38,816 bases of DNA, taken from positions 12,641 through 51,456 of the forward strand of contig QQRX01000020.1 of the NCBI GenBank assembly GCA_003602595.1, written 5' to 3'. Positions 1 to 8,688 of the stretch are shown in pieces. The notes under the pieces are model-generated. The model ran no database searches. It was not told the origin of the DNA and saw nothing but the letters and a program-made list of their open reading frames with translations. A program made the translations under genes and the position numbers. The stretch is from Candidatus Poseidoniales archaeon (GTDB taxonomy: Archaea > Thermoplasmatota > Poseidoniia > Poseidoniales > Thalassarchaeaceae). The first letter of the stretch is position 1. The number at the start of each line of letters is the position of its first letter.

Positions 1-30
1 AATAATGTAATGAATTATTTGAAAGACTAG
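1..30 (+). CDS. 3' end of an upstream gene (partial)
   Basis: Frame 1 is open from the window edge to a TAG at 28-30, giving only nine residues (NNVMNYLKD). The other two frames are closed within the first few codons. The stop overlaps a GTG that could begin the next gene, which is common for tightly packed operons. Nothing can be said about function; this is simply the most likely end of a gene lying to the left. Confidence 0.3.
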   Translation, partial: NNVMNYLKD

Positions 31-47
31 TGAGTTTTGGAATAGTT

Positions 48-476
48 ATGAGTTTGCACAGTGCGACATGGAGAGTACATGTGAGTGAATTGGATGATTT
101 GGCATTAATAATAGAGAGTATTAAGTGGATTGCAGGTGATAATGCGCTGATAAATATAGAAAATGGAAAATCAATTCATGGCGCTAAACAGAAGACAATA
201 ATTGCCAAAGTCGAAAACAAGAGAGAATCATGTGAATCATTTCTCAGATTAGGAAAGGCCGCCTTGACAGAAATAGTGGGAGAAGATATAACAAAGAGAA
301 TTGATGAAAATAAAAATTTACATATCAGGATAGATGTATCAAATTTAGTATCGAGAGAAATAAAAATAAATTGTAATAAGGAGAAATTAGTTGCAAAAGG
401 AATTTTTAAAATTGAATGTTATCCAGGAGATTCTCCTGAAAGAAAAATTTTAGAATTGATAAAAAAATATCAATGA
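48..476 (+). CDS. Exosome-associated RNA-binding protein, COG1325-like
   Basis: A protein of 142 residues resembling the archaeal COG1325 family (PH1010-like RNA-binding domain, predicted exosome subunit). The opening ([10 protein letters not shown]), a central stretch ending in [14 protein letters not shown] and the later HIRIDVSNL fit the family's alternating strand-helix pattern. I place the start at ATG 48 because the family begins close to this segment; an in-frame GTG at 30 overlaps the stop of the preceding frame and is a possible alternative. The stop overlaps, as ATGA at 473-476, a possible early start of the ferredoxin gene, so the two are probably co-transcribed. The family is usually tied to RNA processing; the exact role is not proven. 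Assignment rests on overall resemblance, not on a catalytic motif. Confidence 0.6.
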   Translation: MSLHSATWRVHVSELDDLALIIESIKWIAGDNALINIENGKSIHGAKQKTIIAKVENKRESCESFLRLGKAALTEIVGEDITKRIDENKNLHIRIDVSNLVSREIKINCNKEKLVAKGIFKIECYPGDSPERKILELIKKYQ

Positions 477-535
477 TTAAAAAAATTAGACAAGTATTCA
501 AATGTACCGATTGCTTCGGGTGTATGAGGGAAAGT

Positions 536-811
536 ATGACTCATGTAGTAACGGAAGCCTGTGTAGGGCACAAATATCAAGATTGCGTAGCAGTATGTCC
601 GGTAGAGGCATTTCGTGAAACCGATACATATCTAGTCATAGATCCAGATGAATGTATAGATTGTGCAGCTTGCGTACCTGAATGTCCAGTAGAAGCAATA
701 TTTGCCGATACTGATTTACCAGATGAACAAGAAGAATGGTTACAAAGAAATGAAGATGAAGCACCTGACTTACCAATAGCCGAGGGTGACTCTCCGGTTT
801 TAGGTGATTAA
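536..811 (+). CDS. 7Fe (3Fe-4S/4Fe-4S) ferredoxin, FdxA-like
   Basis: A soluble electron carrier of about 91 residues. From ATG 536 the protein starts MTHVVTEAC, matching the opening of seven-iron ferredoxins such as Azotobacter FdI. The three ligands of the 3Fe-4S cluster are present (C-x7-C plus the last Cys of the second motif), as are the four of the 4Fe-4S cluster (CP of the first half and [12 protein letters not shown]). The non-ligand cysteines of FdI (C11 and C24) are His and Ala here. An acidic tail follows. The start at 536 has a Shine-Dalgarno-like GAGGG eight bases upstream; an earlier ATG at 473 would add 21 residues carrying an extra CTDCFGC motif. Partner enzymes are not evident from context. 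Confidence 0.85.
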   Translation: MTHVVTEACVGHKYQDCVAVCPVEAFRETDTYLVIDPDECIDCAACVPECPVEAIFADTDLPDEQEEWLQRNEDEAPDLPIAEGDSPVLGD

Positions 812-828
812 TACAATTATGTATACAC
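812..828 (+). promoter_or_regulatory. TATA-like promoter element for pdxS
   Basis: The sequence ACAATTATGTATAC centred near 820 lies about 43 bases before the pdxS ATG. A start 25-27 bases downstream would leave a short leader of about 17 bases containing GGGGCGGT as a ribosome site. A second AT-rich stretch (TCTATTTAAG, 842-851) is too close to the ATG to act with normal archaeal spacing. Confidence 0.35.
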
Positions 829-862
829 GAAAGTCATCAAATCTATTTAAGGGGCGGTACAC

Positions 863-1852
863 ATGACAAAGAAATTAGATATTACTAAATTCCTACATGG
901 AACGGAACTTTTGAAAAGAGGTTTTGCTAAAATGCAAGAAGGAGGAGTGATAATGGATGTTGTCAATGCTGAACAAGCCCATGTTGCTGAAGAATCTGGA
1001 GCGGTAGCAGTAATGGCTTTGGAAAGAGTACCAGCCGACATTAGAGCAAATGGAGGAGTAGCCAGAATGAGCCATCCAGACATGATTAAAGAAATAATTG
1101 AGACTACATCCATACCAGTTATGGCAAAAGCAAGAATAGGTCACGAAGGAGAGGCAAGAGTCTTAGAAACTTTAGGAGTTGATATGATAGATGAGTCAGA
1201 AGTATTAACTCCTGCTGATCCCTTTTTCCATATTGACAAGAATAAATTCGATGTTCCCTTTGTTTGTGGTTGTACCAATCTACCAGAAGCTGTAAGGAGA
1301 ATTGTAGAAGGTGCGGCAATGATTCGTACGAAGGGGGAAGCAGGAACAGGTAACATAGTAAGTGCCATAGAACACGCTAGATTAGTTAAAAATGAAATAG
1401 AGGCATTAAGTATAGCGAATAAAGGTGAAATAGAATTAGCAGTAGACAAAATTTTAGAAGGTTATCAAAAATTACAAGAGAAGTCAGAATTCGCTATAAA
1501 TCCTAAAAATACTCCATTTGGTAATTTAGATCACTTACATAATGAAGTATCAATTATATTGGATGAAGTGATTAGTAAAAAAAGACTACCAGTTGTAACA
1601 TTTTCAGCAGGAGGGATAGCGACACCCGCAGATGCTGCATTACTAATGCAACATGGCATGGACGGAGTATTTGTTGGCTCGGGTATATTTAAGAGTGCAA
1701 ATCCTGAGATAATGGCAGAAGCCATAGTTTTAGCAACTCATCACTATGAAGATGCAGGAATAGTAGCAAAAGCAAGTTCTATGATGGAAGATGCTATGCC
1801 GGGTTTAGAGATTGAAAATTTAAAAACAAAATATCAGGATAGAGGGTACTAA
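863..1852 (+). CDS. pdxS: Pyridoxal 5'-phosphate synthase subunit PdxS
   Basis: The lyase/synthase subunit of the DXP-independent vitamin B6 pathway. It makes PLP from ribose 5-phosphate, glyceraldehyde 3-phosphate and ammonia supplied by PdxT, as a (beta/alpha)8 barrel assembling into dodecamers. Visible family blocks are [16 protein letters not shown] near residue 19, the barrel segment with [18 protein letters not shown] with the conserved Lys around residue 92, the RTKGEAGTG phosphate-binding loop, and [14 protein letters not shown] with GVFVGSGIF near the C-terminus. At 329 residues it matches the archaeal family length. The stop at 1852 abuts the stop of the convergent coiled-coil gene. 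The glutaminase partner pdxT is not in this window. Very high confidence. Confidence 0.97.
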   Translation: MTKKLDITKFLHGTELLKRGFAKMQEGGVIMDVVNAEQAHVAEESGAVAVMALERVPADIRANGGVARMSHPDMIKEIIETTSIPVMAKARIGHEGEARVLETLGVDMIDESEVLTPADPFFHIDKNKFDVPFVCGCTNLPEAVRRIVEGAAMIRTKGEAGTGNIVSAIEHARLVKNEIEALSIANKGEIELAVDKILEGYQKLQEKSEFAINPKNTPFGNLDHLHNEVSIILDEVISKKRLPVVTFSAGGIATPADAALLMQHGMDGVFVGSGIFKSANPEIMAEAIVLATHHYEDAGIVAKASSMMEDAMPGLEIENLKTKYQDRGY

Positions 1853-2842
1853 TTACCTCTTTCTACCTCTAGTCGTTCTAAGTTTGCGTGAATGTTTCTT
1901 TGCTTTAGGCTTCTTTTCTGCAACAGAAAAATCACCACTAAGTGTTCCTCCAAATGTTAAAGATCCTTGTTCAATTAATTTTTCTGAGAGAGAATTTGCT
2001 AAATTTTCATCTTTATCCGGTGTTGTTAGAGACTCTCTTACTAAACGATTATGATTTTCTATTACTAGTTTTCCTTCTTCAATTTCAGCTTTCATTTTAT
2101 CCCTTATTTCATTAACTTCTTTCATCATTTCAACAATTGAGGAATGTACTTCATCTGCATTTTTTCTTCCTTCCAGATAAGCTGCATGAAGACGGTCACC
2201 CTCCGCTTGTAAGAAGTCTCTTTCTTCAAACATAGGCTTTATTGAGTTCCATATTTCATCTGCTTGACTATGAAAGTCTAACATTATTTTATGTTCTGCA
2301 TCAGCTTCAGCCTTTAATAATTGAATTGAGCCCTCCATGTCTCCTAAATCAATGTTTAATAGATTTAGTTCTGATGCTAAAGGAGTTAGTTCATCGCGTT
2401 TAACTATTAATTTCTTTAAAAATTTCAAGAGAGAATTTTCTTTTTTAAGAGATATAGTTCCATCAGTCATTAATTGTCTTTCGATTCTTTCTATTTCGGC
2501 TACAGTTTCAGAAAGTTCAACTATAGCAGATTTATTGCCTTTACTACTTTCTTTTTTACCTCTTTTTTGAGAAATTAGTTCACGTATCTGATTCTGTAGT
2601 GCATCTCTTTTTAATTGATGTTCTTTAGCTCTATTTCGAATTTCTTTTTGTTGATCTAGATATTCTTTAATTTTAGTCCGTATTTCTTTACCTTGATCCT
2701 GCATAGAATTTCTTGAATCTGCCGCTCTACGAGCATTTTCAGTGAAATTATTACGTTGATCCCGCATTCTTTTTAATTTGGTTTCCATTGCATTTAAGCG
2801 GTTTCTCAGATCTTCTTCTTGACCCTCGACGGCTTCATTCAT
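1853..2842 (-). CDS. Coiled-coil protein with basic tail, COG1340-like
   Basis: A 329-residue protein almost entirely of charged heptad-like helix from residue 1 to about 290, rich in Glu, Lys, Arg, Gln and Asn and lacking any membrane segment or signal peptide. It resembles the archaeal COG1340 coiled-coil family, whose function is unknown. Near the end there is a short Gly-rich break (EQGSLTFGGTLSGDF), then a strongly basic tail (KAKKHSRKLRTTRGRKR) that could bind nucleic acid or the polymerase/ribosome surface. It is the last gene of a leftward group 5149-6744, 4488-5147, 2877-4478, 1853-2842. Three further coiled-coil proteins of similar build sit on the opposite side of the same locus (6768-9540). 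The pattern QRN/QRD...KEH...KR..L..QI/VRELI recurs among them, suggesting paralogy. Cytoplasmic scaffold or filament-like role is inference only. Confidence 0.8.
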   Translation of the reverse strand: MNEAVEGQEEDLRNRLNAMETKLKRMRDQRNNFTENARRAADSRNSMQDQGKEIRTKIKEYLDQQKEIRNRAKEHQLKRDALQNQIRELISQKRGKKESSKGNKSAIVELSETVAEIERIERQLMTDGTISLKKENSLLKFLKKLIVKRDELTPLASELNLLNIDLGDMEGSIQLLKAEADAEHKIMLDFHSQADEIWNSIKPMFEERDFLQAEGDRLHAAYLEGRKNADEVHSSIVEMMKEVNEIRDKMKAEIEEGKLVIENHNRLVRESLTTPDKDENLANSLSEKLIEQGSLTFGGTLSGDFSVAEKKPKAKKHSRKLRTTRGRKR

Positions 2843-2876
2843 AGTTATGCGAGTAGTATTTCCTTATTCAAGGCCA

Positions 2877-4478
2877 CTAAAGGCCGAGCAAGGATAAAGC
2901 AAATGGAATTAGTGGAGAAAATACTGCAACAATAGCGCCAAGCATAAGTAAAGCACCCGTAGTTAATCTAAGTCTTGTAAATATATCAGAACGAACCTGG
3001 ACCGTCAGAACTCTTCCAGAAACTAGATTTCCAGATGTATCTTCAAGCCGAACAGTTACAGTTGCTTCACCGGTAGAAGACGGGATAAGGCTCTGCCAGA
3101 CAATCTTAGTGGATGATAAAGTTCTAGGCAACGATTTAGCTATTGAATCGTGGTTTTTAATATTATTTTCTTCATTACAGGGAGGTATTTTTAAACCATA
3201 CACACATTCATTAGGTCTAAAATCTGGAGTTTGTATCCTGAGAATTAGTTGTTTAGTTTCTGTACTCTGATTTAATACGTAAGCGAATAAATTTGCATTA
3301 CCTAATGTTAAATTCTCCATATCTACATCAAACCAAATTTCCCCTTCATAATTCTCATTTTCTTGATGCATACGTAATCTGTCGTGAAGTCGGAAAAATG
3401 GAGCACACCTTGAGCTTGCATGCGTAAGTAGACGGTTCCAAGTTTCCTCTCCTAATTCTGGATGTTGGAATATTTGTTCGATAACCTCCTCATCAATAAT
3501 TTCACCCAAAACATCTCTAAATACTTCATCTGAGATTAATCCAGATCTGCGTAAATGCAGTAAATGTAATAGATTTTCTTGAAGGTCAGTGATTGATTTT
3601 CCTTTATCGAGTTTAGAAGAGAGAGAATTTACATAACTCGATACTTTTACTAAAAGTAAAGGATCTACATGAGATCTAATAATATCAGAAAATGGTCTTT
3701 TTAACAAGGCCGGATGGATTGGTGTGGAAAAAGCCTCCAATAACCCCCAAGGATTAACTGTATTAAATCGGGAGCGAGAAGAAACCATGTAAACTCCATG
3801 CCCAGATAGTAAAGCACCTGTGGAAAGAGCAATCATAACTGGTAATTCAGATGATTGTTGAGTAGAGAAATAAAGTGATAAAGAAAGTAATAAAGTAGCT
3901 AAAAACATTAGTCCAGTTGTTACATTTAATTGCCTTGAAGAGCCATCTATTGTTTCTTTCATTTGGGCATATCCATGAGCACTGTTGAATGTAATTCCTG
4001 AGTTAGTTATTTCCTCAGCCTCTAAAATGAATATTTGCCTAGTGACATAAATTAATCTAAGTAAAATAAATAACAAAGACAAATCTGCTATCATAATTAG
4101 TAGAGAAATGAAATAAATAGATGTTGAAATGTCTTGATTAAAAATTAAACCTTGAACACTATTAACCCACCATTCCGGATTAGAATCACTAAAAGACTGA
4201 GCAAGACCGAATAGAATTACTACGATTAAAGGAAGGAATAAAATTAATCTTGCCCCGCTACTAATTAATAAATCATCAATTCCGGTTAGTATTATTTCTT
4301 GATTTTTGAGTTTGGATTTTTGATCATATATATTTATGTCGTCTTTTGGTACATTTTTCCCACTGTGTTCTAAGACTTCAGTGACTGGATTTGCATTAGT
4401 TAAGTCTTCTAACATTGATTCTAGATCAGATTTATTTGATTCATCATTACTATCAAAAATAATTTTATCATCGGACAT
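2877..4478 (-). CDS. Multi-pass membrane protein of unknown function
   Basis: A 533-residue protein not recognised by family. The first ~70 residues are acidic and hydrophilic (two Asp/Glu/Ser-rich stretches). Four hydrophobic segments follow at roughly 77-97, 118-146, 187-204 and 212-230, then a hydrophilic domain of about 275 residues, and a final hydrophobic segment at about 508-531. The large domain includes a helical part (LLHLLHLRRSGLISDEVF, reminiscent of a short oligomerisation motif) and a beta-rich part from about 375 to 495 that looks like an immunoglobulin-like fold. Ten bases separate it from the DtxR-type regulator gene upstream, with a TTGTTTT/GAGGT-like spacer, so it is probably in the same transcript. 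Regulation by that protein is possible but unproven. Confidence 0.75.
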   Translation of the reverse strand: MSDDKIIFDSNDESNKSDLESMLEDLTNANPVTEVLEHSGKNVPKDDINIYDQKSKLKNQEIILTGIDDLLISSGARLILFLPLIVVILFGLAQSFSDSNPEWWVNSVQGLIFNQDISTSIYFISLLIMIADLSLLFILLRLIYVTRQIFILEAEEITNSGITFNSAHGYAQMKETIDGSSRQLNVTTGLMFLATLLLSLSLYFSTQQSSELPVMIALSTGALLSGHGVYMVSSRSRFNTVNPWGLLEAFSTPIHPALLKRPFSDIIRSHVDPLLLVKVSSYVNSLSSKLDKGKSITDLQENLLHLLHLRRSGLISDEVFRDVLGEIIDEEVIEQIFQHPELGEETWNRLLTHASSRCAPFFRLHDRLRMHQENENYEGEIWFDVDMENLTLGNANLFAYVLNQSTETKQLILRIQTPDFRPNECVYGLKIPPCNEENNIKNHDSIAKSLPRTLSSTKIVWQSLIPSSTGEATVTVRLEDTSGNLVSGRVLTVQVRSDIFTRLRLTTGALLMLGAIVAVFSPLIPFALSLLGL

Positions 4479-4487
4479 AAAACAACC

Positions 4488-5147
4488 TCATAAAGTAGAA
4501 TATTGAGATACTCGTGCGAGTATTTTTTGACAAAGAGAATTGGAAATATTAATATTTTTACCATCTAATACAAATTGTTCATTAATTTTATTAATTTTTG
4601 AACCTAACATTATACCAATTCCTTCCAAGGTTTTTTTCTCACTTTCATTCATAGCAATCAACTCTACAGTGGCCTCTATATTATTTGGTAAGCAATTTAA
4701 TGGCAATAAATTATTTTGTAAGATTTCCATTTTCCTATCTACTAAAGGAATTTTGTTGCCCGAAATTGATCTTTCAGGATATCCAAGCATGTTATCCAAG
4801 GTAACCTCTAATTCTTCATCAATAGCATGTTCTAATTTACATGCCATTGCGTTAGCGTCTCCTTTGAAACCTATCACATCAACTAAAAGAATTTCAACTA
4901 ATGCTTCTCTTCTTTTTATTCTTGATGCAGTTATAAAGCCTGCTGGAGTAAGTCTGCAACCGCGATAAGGAAGATATGTCAATAAATCTTTTTTTGTAAG
5001 ACGAGTGAGCATTTGAGTAGTAGAAGCAGCACTTACATCCATAGATTCAGCAATTTGTGTCGTTTTTACTATCTGATCTGGTTTATCAGAATGGAGTTCA
5101 TATATCCTTTTTAGATACATTTCTTCAAATTCACTTAGGTCTAACAT
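4488..5147 (-). CDS. DtxR/IdeR-type metal-dependent transcriptional regulator
   Basis: A 219-residue regulator with the DtxR layout: winged helix-turn-helix at about 1-70 (recognition helix SAASTTQMLTRLTKK), dimerisation and metal-binding helices at 70-140, and a C-terminal SH3/FeoA-like region. The primary metal site of DtxR is intact by position: Met10, Cys103, Glu106 and His107 correspond to DtxR M10, C102, E105, H106. MntR has Asp8/Glu11 instead, and here these are Met and Lys, so iron sensing is favoured over manganese. The ancillary site looks weaker (the DtxR H79 and H98 equivalents are Glu and Ala). It lies between the zinc-ribbon envelope gene (two bases from its stop, with GAGGGG as ribosome site) and the membrane protein gene, so it is likely co-transcribed and may regulate its own operon. 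Confidence 0.88.
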   Translation of the reverse strand: MLDLSEFEEMYLKRIYELHSDKPDQIVKTTQIAESMDVSAASTTQMLTRLTKKDLLTYLPYRGCRLTPAGFITASRIKRREALVEILLVDVIGFKGDANAMACKLEHAIDEELEVTLDNMLGYPERSISGNKIPLVDRKMEILQNNLLPLNCLPNNIEATVELIAMNESEKKTLEGIGIMLGSKINKINEQFVLDGKNINISNSLCQKILARVSQYSTL

Positions 5148-5148
5148 A

Positions 5149-6744
5149 TTACTTCCCCTCAGAAAGTGCCATGAATTCGCATTTGCATGCTGGACAGCGC
5201 GCTCTAACTGGCCTTTTACTCTCTAGTACTCTAAGTTTCTGTTCACAAGATGGACAATTCAACATATCTCCACTAGATGAAGCCGAAGGTATTGTAATTT
5301 CAATATCATCAGATTCCATTTTTTCTTGTAAAACATCATCTTTCTCTAGTGGTTTATCCTCTAATGGTTGTACTTCAAAATTTGACTCACAAGAAGGGCA
5401 TTTGACAAGTCCATCATGGGATGAGGGAACGTTTAGTCTTTGTTCACATAGAGGACAAATAACTTCCCTTTTTTGTTTTTTTTCGGTATTTTTTGAATCT
5501 AATCTTGATTTTCTAGGAGGTCTTAATCTAGAGTTATTAACTGTAGAAGGAGTACGATTTGAAATGGCACTGATTACAATTTTGGCCATTATAACTATTG
5601 CTAAACCCGCAATAGAGCCATATGAAACGGCATAGATATCAAATGGGAGGCCGGAAGATTGGGGAGAATTGGTTGACTCTATTAATACCCAATTACTAGT
5701 ATGATAATCTCCAGAAATAAAGAAAATAGATAAATTTGTCGAATATGAGTATTTCCATTCTGTAATGATTATTTTACCAGAATAGGTAGCATCTGGCAAT
5801 AATGAAGGGAAGTTTTCTTCGTATATTATTGTTTGATCAGACATGATAAGTCGTATTAAACCAGAATTTATCTTACTATTACCGTTGTTGGTAACGGTAT
5901 ATTCAAATGATATATTTTCATTTATTAAAGGTTTTTTGGGATAAAAATTATCGATTGTAATTTCAGCCGAAGTATAAGGAGGATTTACAAATATAATACT
6001 GGTATTTTTAGAATCAGAAGTATTCGGAAGCCACGAAATAGGAACTACCTCTATTAATATATTATCCGTGATAGGGTTGGCTAAATTAAAATGGACAGTT
6101 CTACTACCATAATCCAGGGATAGTTTTAATGATTGGAGTAGATTATTTTTATTGGCATTATCAAAGATATTAATTGAAATATCTCTAGAAATACCTTCAG
6201 AAAGAAAAATAATTGGCATTACTTCTAATCCTTCTTCAGAAGTCCATGAGTAAGAGTTAGACAATATTTGTAATAATTGTTGATTCCGTACTTCAATATT
6301 AAAAGAACCATTTAGGTTACTATCTACACCACCTAATGGACTAAATACGCTCCAATTAAATTCATTATTTCCTGTATATAAAGGAGTAAAAGAAACAAAT
6401 ATTTCCCTACTTGAACCAGAATCGATTTCAATATAATCTCCTAGCCAGGCAGAATTATTCCTTCCAGTTATTTCTAACCTAACACTATCTCTAACTTCTC
6501 CTTCATTATGAATTAAAATTGAAGCTTTGACAGAATCGCCTAAATGAATAGGTTGCCCGATAATTGAGATTTTTTCGCTTCCTGCTGCAGAAAAATTAAC
6601 ATCATTGGAATTAGTCTTTTGAATGTTTTTTTCCATCAAAATTGGAGATTCGACTTGGGAAGTATGAAAATAGGAAAATGAACAAAATAACATTATTAGC
6701 AGTAATGTGAGAGAACTGTAGCCATGGAAACTCCTCGCCATCAT
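5149..6744 (-). CDS. Secreted, membrane-anchored protein with two cytosolic zinc ribbons
   Basis: A 531-residue protein. Residues ~10-29 form a signal peptide or signal anchor. Residues ~35-370 form a beta-rich, Asn/Ser-rich exterior region with repeated Ig-like (CARDB/NEW3-like) units, e.g. the segments around LGDSVKASILIHNEGE and NENISFEYTVTNNGNS, typical of archaeal surface proteins. One membrane segment follows at ~373-392 (SIAGLAIVIMAKIVISAI). After a basic linker, two four-Cys zinc ribbons lie on the cytoplasmic side (CPLC...CPSC near 430-450 and CPSC...CPAC near 498-521), the latter near the C-terminus. This arrangement puts extracellular binding domains and an intracellular zinc module on one chain. 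It is the first gene of the leftward operon; its ATG is only 23 bp from the divergent coiled-coil gene. Function unknown; sensing or envelope attachment are both possible. Confidence 0.8.
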   Translation of the reverse strand: MMARSFHGYSSLTLLLIMLFCSFSYFHTSQVESPILMEKNIQKTNSNDVNFSAAGSEKISIIGQPIHLGDSVKASILIHNEGEVRDSVRLEITGRNNSAWLGDYIEIDSGSSREIFVSFTPLYTGNNEFNWSVFSPLGGVDSNLNGSFNIEVRNQQLLQILSNSYSWTSEEGLEVMPIIFLSEGISRDISINIFDNANKNNLLQSLKLSLDYGSRTVHFNLANPITDNILIEVVPISWLPNTSDSKNTSIIFVNPPYTSAEITIDNFYPKKPLINENISFEYTVTNNGNSKINSGLIRLIMSDQTIIYEENFPSLLPDATYSGKIIITEWKYSYSTNLSIFFISGDYHTSNWVLIESTNSPQSSGLPFDIYAVSYGSIAGLAIVIMAKIVISAISNRTPSTVNNSRLRPPRKSRLDSKNTEKKQKREVICPLCEQRLNVPSSHDGLVKCPSCESNFEVQPLEDKPLEKDDVLQEKMESDDIEITIPSASSSGDMLNCPSCEQKLRVLESKRPVRARCPACKCEFMALSEGK

Positions 6745-6767
6745 TATAGCCCCTAGAGTAGTACCGT

Positions 6768-7649
6768 ATGAATGAAACCCTTTTTGAAGAGGATAGAGAC
6801 ATTTTAATGATGAAATTAAGTGGACGGCATGTGGATACAGAGACTTTACTCAGTGTGACTCCTGAAGAGATTGCTGAAGCGTTGTTAATTAGACGTAAGG
6901 CATTAAAGGATCAACTACCAAATATAGTAAAAAATTTAGATAATGAGGCAGAAGCACTGACGCCCAAATTGAATAAAATTAAAGAAAAAAATGAAAAAAT
7001 AAAGAAAAAAATATCTGAAATTAAAAAACAAAGAGATGCCCATCAAAAGGAGGCAGGGGAAATTTGGAAAAAAATTAAAGATATTCAAAATGAATTAACT
7101 GAATCCGGCAATATGATTAATCTAGACCCAAAGTGGAAGAAGGAAAGAATGATAGAAGAATTGGAAGAAATAGAGTTTAATATTCAAACTGTTGCACTTG
7201 ACCACAAAGCAGAGAAGAAAATGATAGATGCAAGACGGAATATAATAAGACAAAATGAATTGTGGCTAAAAGAACGTAAATCTTCAAATCCTCAAATGGC
7301 AGAGTTTATTGAGAAGAGGAAAAAAATGAATTCCCTCTATAAGGCTGCTGATAAGGAACATAAGGAGATGATTAAGAATGTCAATCTTGGAGAGCCAGTT
7401 CATGCCAAATATATGGCAAGAAAGACGGAGTTAGTTGATATAGAAAGACAAAGAGATCGTGCGAGGCAACTATTAAAAAATTTAGACAGGGACATATCCT
7501 ACTGGGAAAATACAATTCTAGATGGTTTTGATGAATTAATGACACTAGCACTGAAAGTTCAAAAAGGAGGAGAGTCTTCTTTTAGTTCCAATAAAAATAA
7601 AAAGGAAAAAAATGATATCAATCGCAAAAAAATGGAGGAAGAGGAATGA
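6768..7649 (+). CDS. Coiled-coil protein, COG1340-like
   Basis: A 293-residue protein: a short N-terminal globular part (about 1-45, containing TPEEIAEALLIRRKAL), then long charged helices to about 265 with repeated KIKEKNEKIKKKI-type heptads, and a Lys/Asn-rich tail. There is no signal peptide or membrane segment. It heads a rightward set of three coiled-coil genes and overlaps the next by four bases (ATGA at 7646-7649). The ATG at 6768 is preceded by little untranslated DNA because the divergent gene starts at 6744; an internal ATG at 6807 (MMKLSG) is an alternative start. It resembles the leftward coiled-coil gene at 1853-2842 in composition and length. Role unknown. Confidence 0.78.
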   Translation: MNETLFEEDRDILMMKLSGRHVDTETLLSVTPEEIAEALLIRRKALKDQLPNIVKNLDNEAEALTPKLNKIKEKNEKIKKKISEIKKQRDAHQKEAGEIWKKIKDIQNELTESGNMINLDPKWKKERMIEELEEIEFNIQTVALDHKAEKKMIDARRNIIRQNELWLKERKSSNPQMAEFIEKRKKMNSLYKAADKEHKEMIKNVNLGEPVHAKYMARKTELVDIERQRDRARQLLKNLDRDISYWENTILDGFDELMTLALKVQKGGESSFSSNKNKKEKNDINRKKMEEEE

Positions 7650-8614
7650 ATAATGCATCAGAAAATAAATTTGGTGTTGATTTGAAAAATATGGAATTTG
7701 AAGAAATTATTCAATTAAAAAGAGAAATACAAAGAGACATAGAATCCAATGAAAAAGGGTTTAAAGAATATTTAGAGGATAGAAGAAATCAAATAGACAT
7801 AGTAAAAACACTTCGAGAAATGATGAAAGAAGTAGATTCAATGGATGAAGAAAGACGAGAATTATTAAATGAGTTTAATGGATACAGAAAAAAAGCTGAA
7901 GAATTGAAAAAAATTAGAGATTTAGTAAATGATTTAATTCCCCCTCCAAGTGAAATATTAGAAAAATGGATAATAAAAAGTTATGAAAACCTAACGACGA
8001 TTAATAACGATTTGACGACAGTTCCAACATTAGAGAGAGAACAAGACCTATTCAAAAAATTCTTTGAATTACAAGTTTGTATCAAAAAGAAAAGAGAATC
8101 AGAGAAGGCACATGTGGAATATATAGAAAATATCACCAAACTCAGAGAGGTATCTAAAAAATTAGATAATCAGAGAGAAGAAAAAGAAAAAAATATATCT
8201 GAAATGGAAAATAAACCTGAATCTAAAGGGAAGGTAGTTTCAAGAAAGGAAATAAAGAAAATAAGTAAAAAAATATCTTTAATAGATAAAAAATTGGATG
8301 AATTAAAATTGGAAAGAAATGATTTGAAGTCAAATCTTGTAAAAATAAAAAAAATATTGAAGAAGAAGAATTTATCAAACAAAAAAATTAGTTTATCTAA
8401 GGTTAAAAATAAAATAAATGAAGGAGGACTTCTTGATGCTTCTGAATTCGATGTACTATTAGATCATGGAGTTTTAGACAGCATAAAATCAAATAAAGTA
8501 AAAAAAAGTGATTCTAAAATTAAAGGAAATAAAAAAAGGAAGATGAGGCGTTTTGGAAATACAAAAAGAAAGGCAAGAAAGGGAAATAGTGCAGCTTTAA
8601 GGGAAAATGAATAG
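7646..8614 (+). CDS. Coiled-coil protein with basic C-terminal tail
   Basis: A 322-residue, very Lys/Glu-rich protein predicted to be mostly long helices (about 15-230). A Pro-rich hinge (LIPPPSEILEKW, near 100) divides the coil. Toward the end comes a short motif (GGLLDASEFDVLLDHGVL, ~255-275), like the L..G..L...EF..L units that close many COG1340-type proteins. It then has a strongly basic tail (KGNKKRKMRRFG onward) comparable to that of the 1853-2842 protein. The start overlaps the preceding stop as ATGA, indicating translational coupling, with GGAGGAAGAGG just upstream. The run of A-rich codons is extreme even for this window. No enzymatic motif is visible. Confidence 0.78.
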   Translation: MNNASENKFGVDLKNMEFEEIIQLKREIQRDIESNEKGFKEYLEDRRNQIDIVKTLREMMKEVDSMDEERRELLNEFNGYRKKAEELKKIRDLVNDLIPPPSEILEKWIIKSYENLTTINNDLTTVPTLEREQDLFKKFFELQVCIKKKRESEKAHVEYIENITKLREVSKKLDNQREEKEKNISEMENKPESKGKVVSRKEIKKISKKISLIDKKLDELKLERNDLKSNLVKIKKILKKKNLSNKKISLSKVKNKINEGGLLDASEFDVLLDHGVLDSIKSNKVKKSDSKIKGNKKRKMRRFGNTKRKARKGNSAALRENE

Positions 8615-8638
8615 AAAATAAGAGTTTATTTTAGTATT

Positions 8639-8652
8639 AATTTATATTAACA
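8639..8652 (+). promoter_or_regulatory. TATA-like promoter element for the coiled-coil gene at 8689
   Basis: AATTTATATTAAC is centred about 44 bases before the ATG at 8689. With normal spacing this predicts a leader of about 18 bases that includes AGGTGG as a ribosome site. It implies that the third coiled-coil gene can be transcribed apart from the two before it, and it argues against translation starting at the TTG at 8665. Confidence 0.4.
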
Positions 8653-8688
8653 ATCGAAGTCGGATTGGACATAATAGGTGGCATATTG

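Noticed and set aside
5057-5635. Rightward open frame of 192 codons across the DtxR and zinc-ribbon genes
   Set aside because: Antisense to two well-supported genes; its Ser/Phe-rich composition and lack of a promoter mark it as a shadow.
8665-8688. TTG start for the coiled-coil gene at 8689
   Set aside because: The ATG at 8689 has an AGGTGG ribosome site and fits the TATA spacing; the eight extra residues add nothing recognisable.
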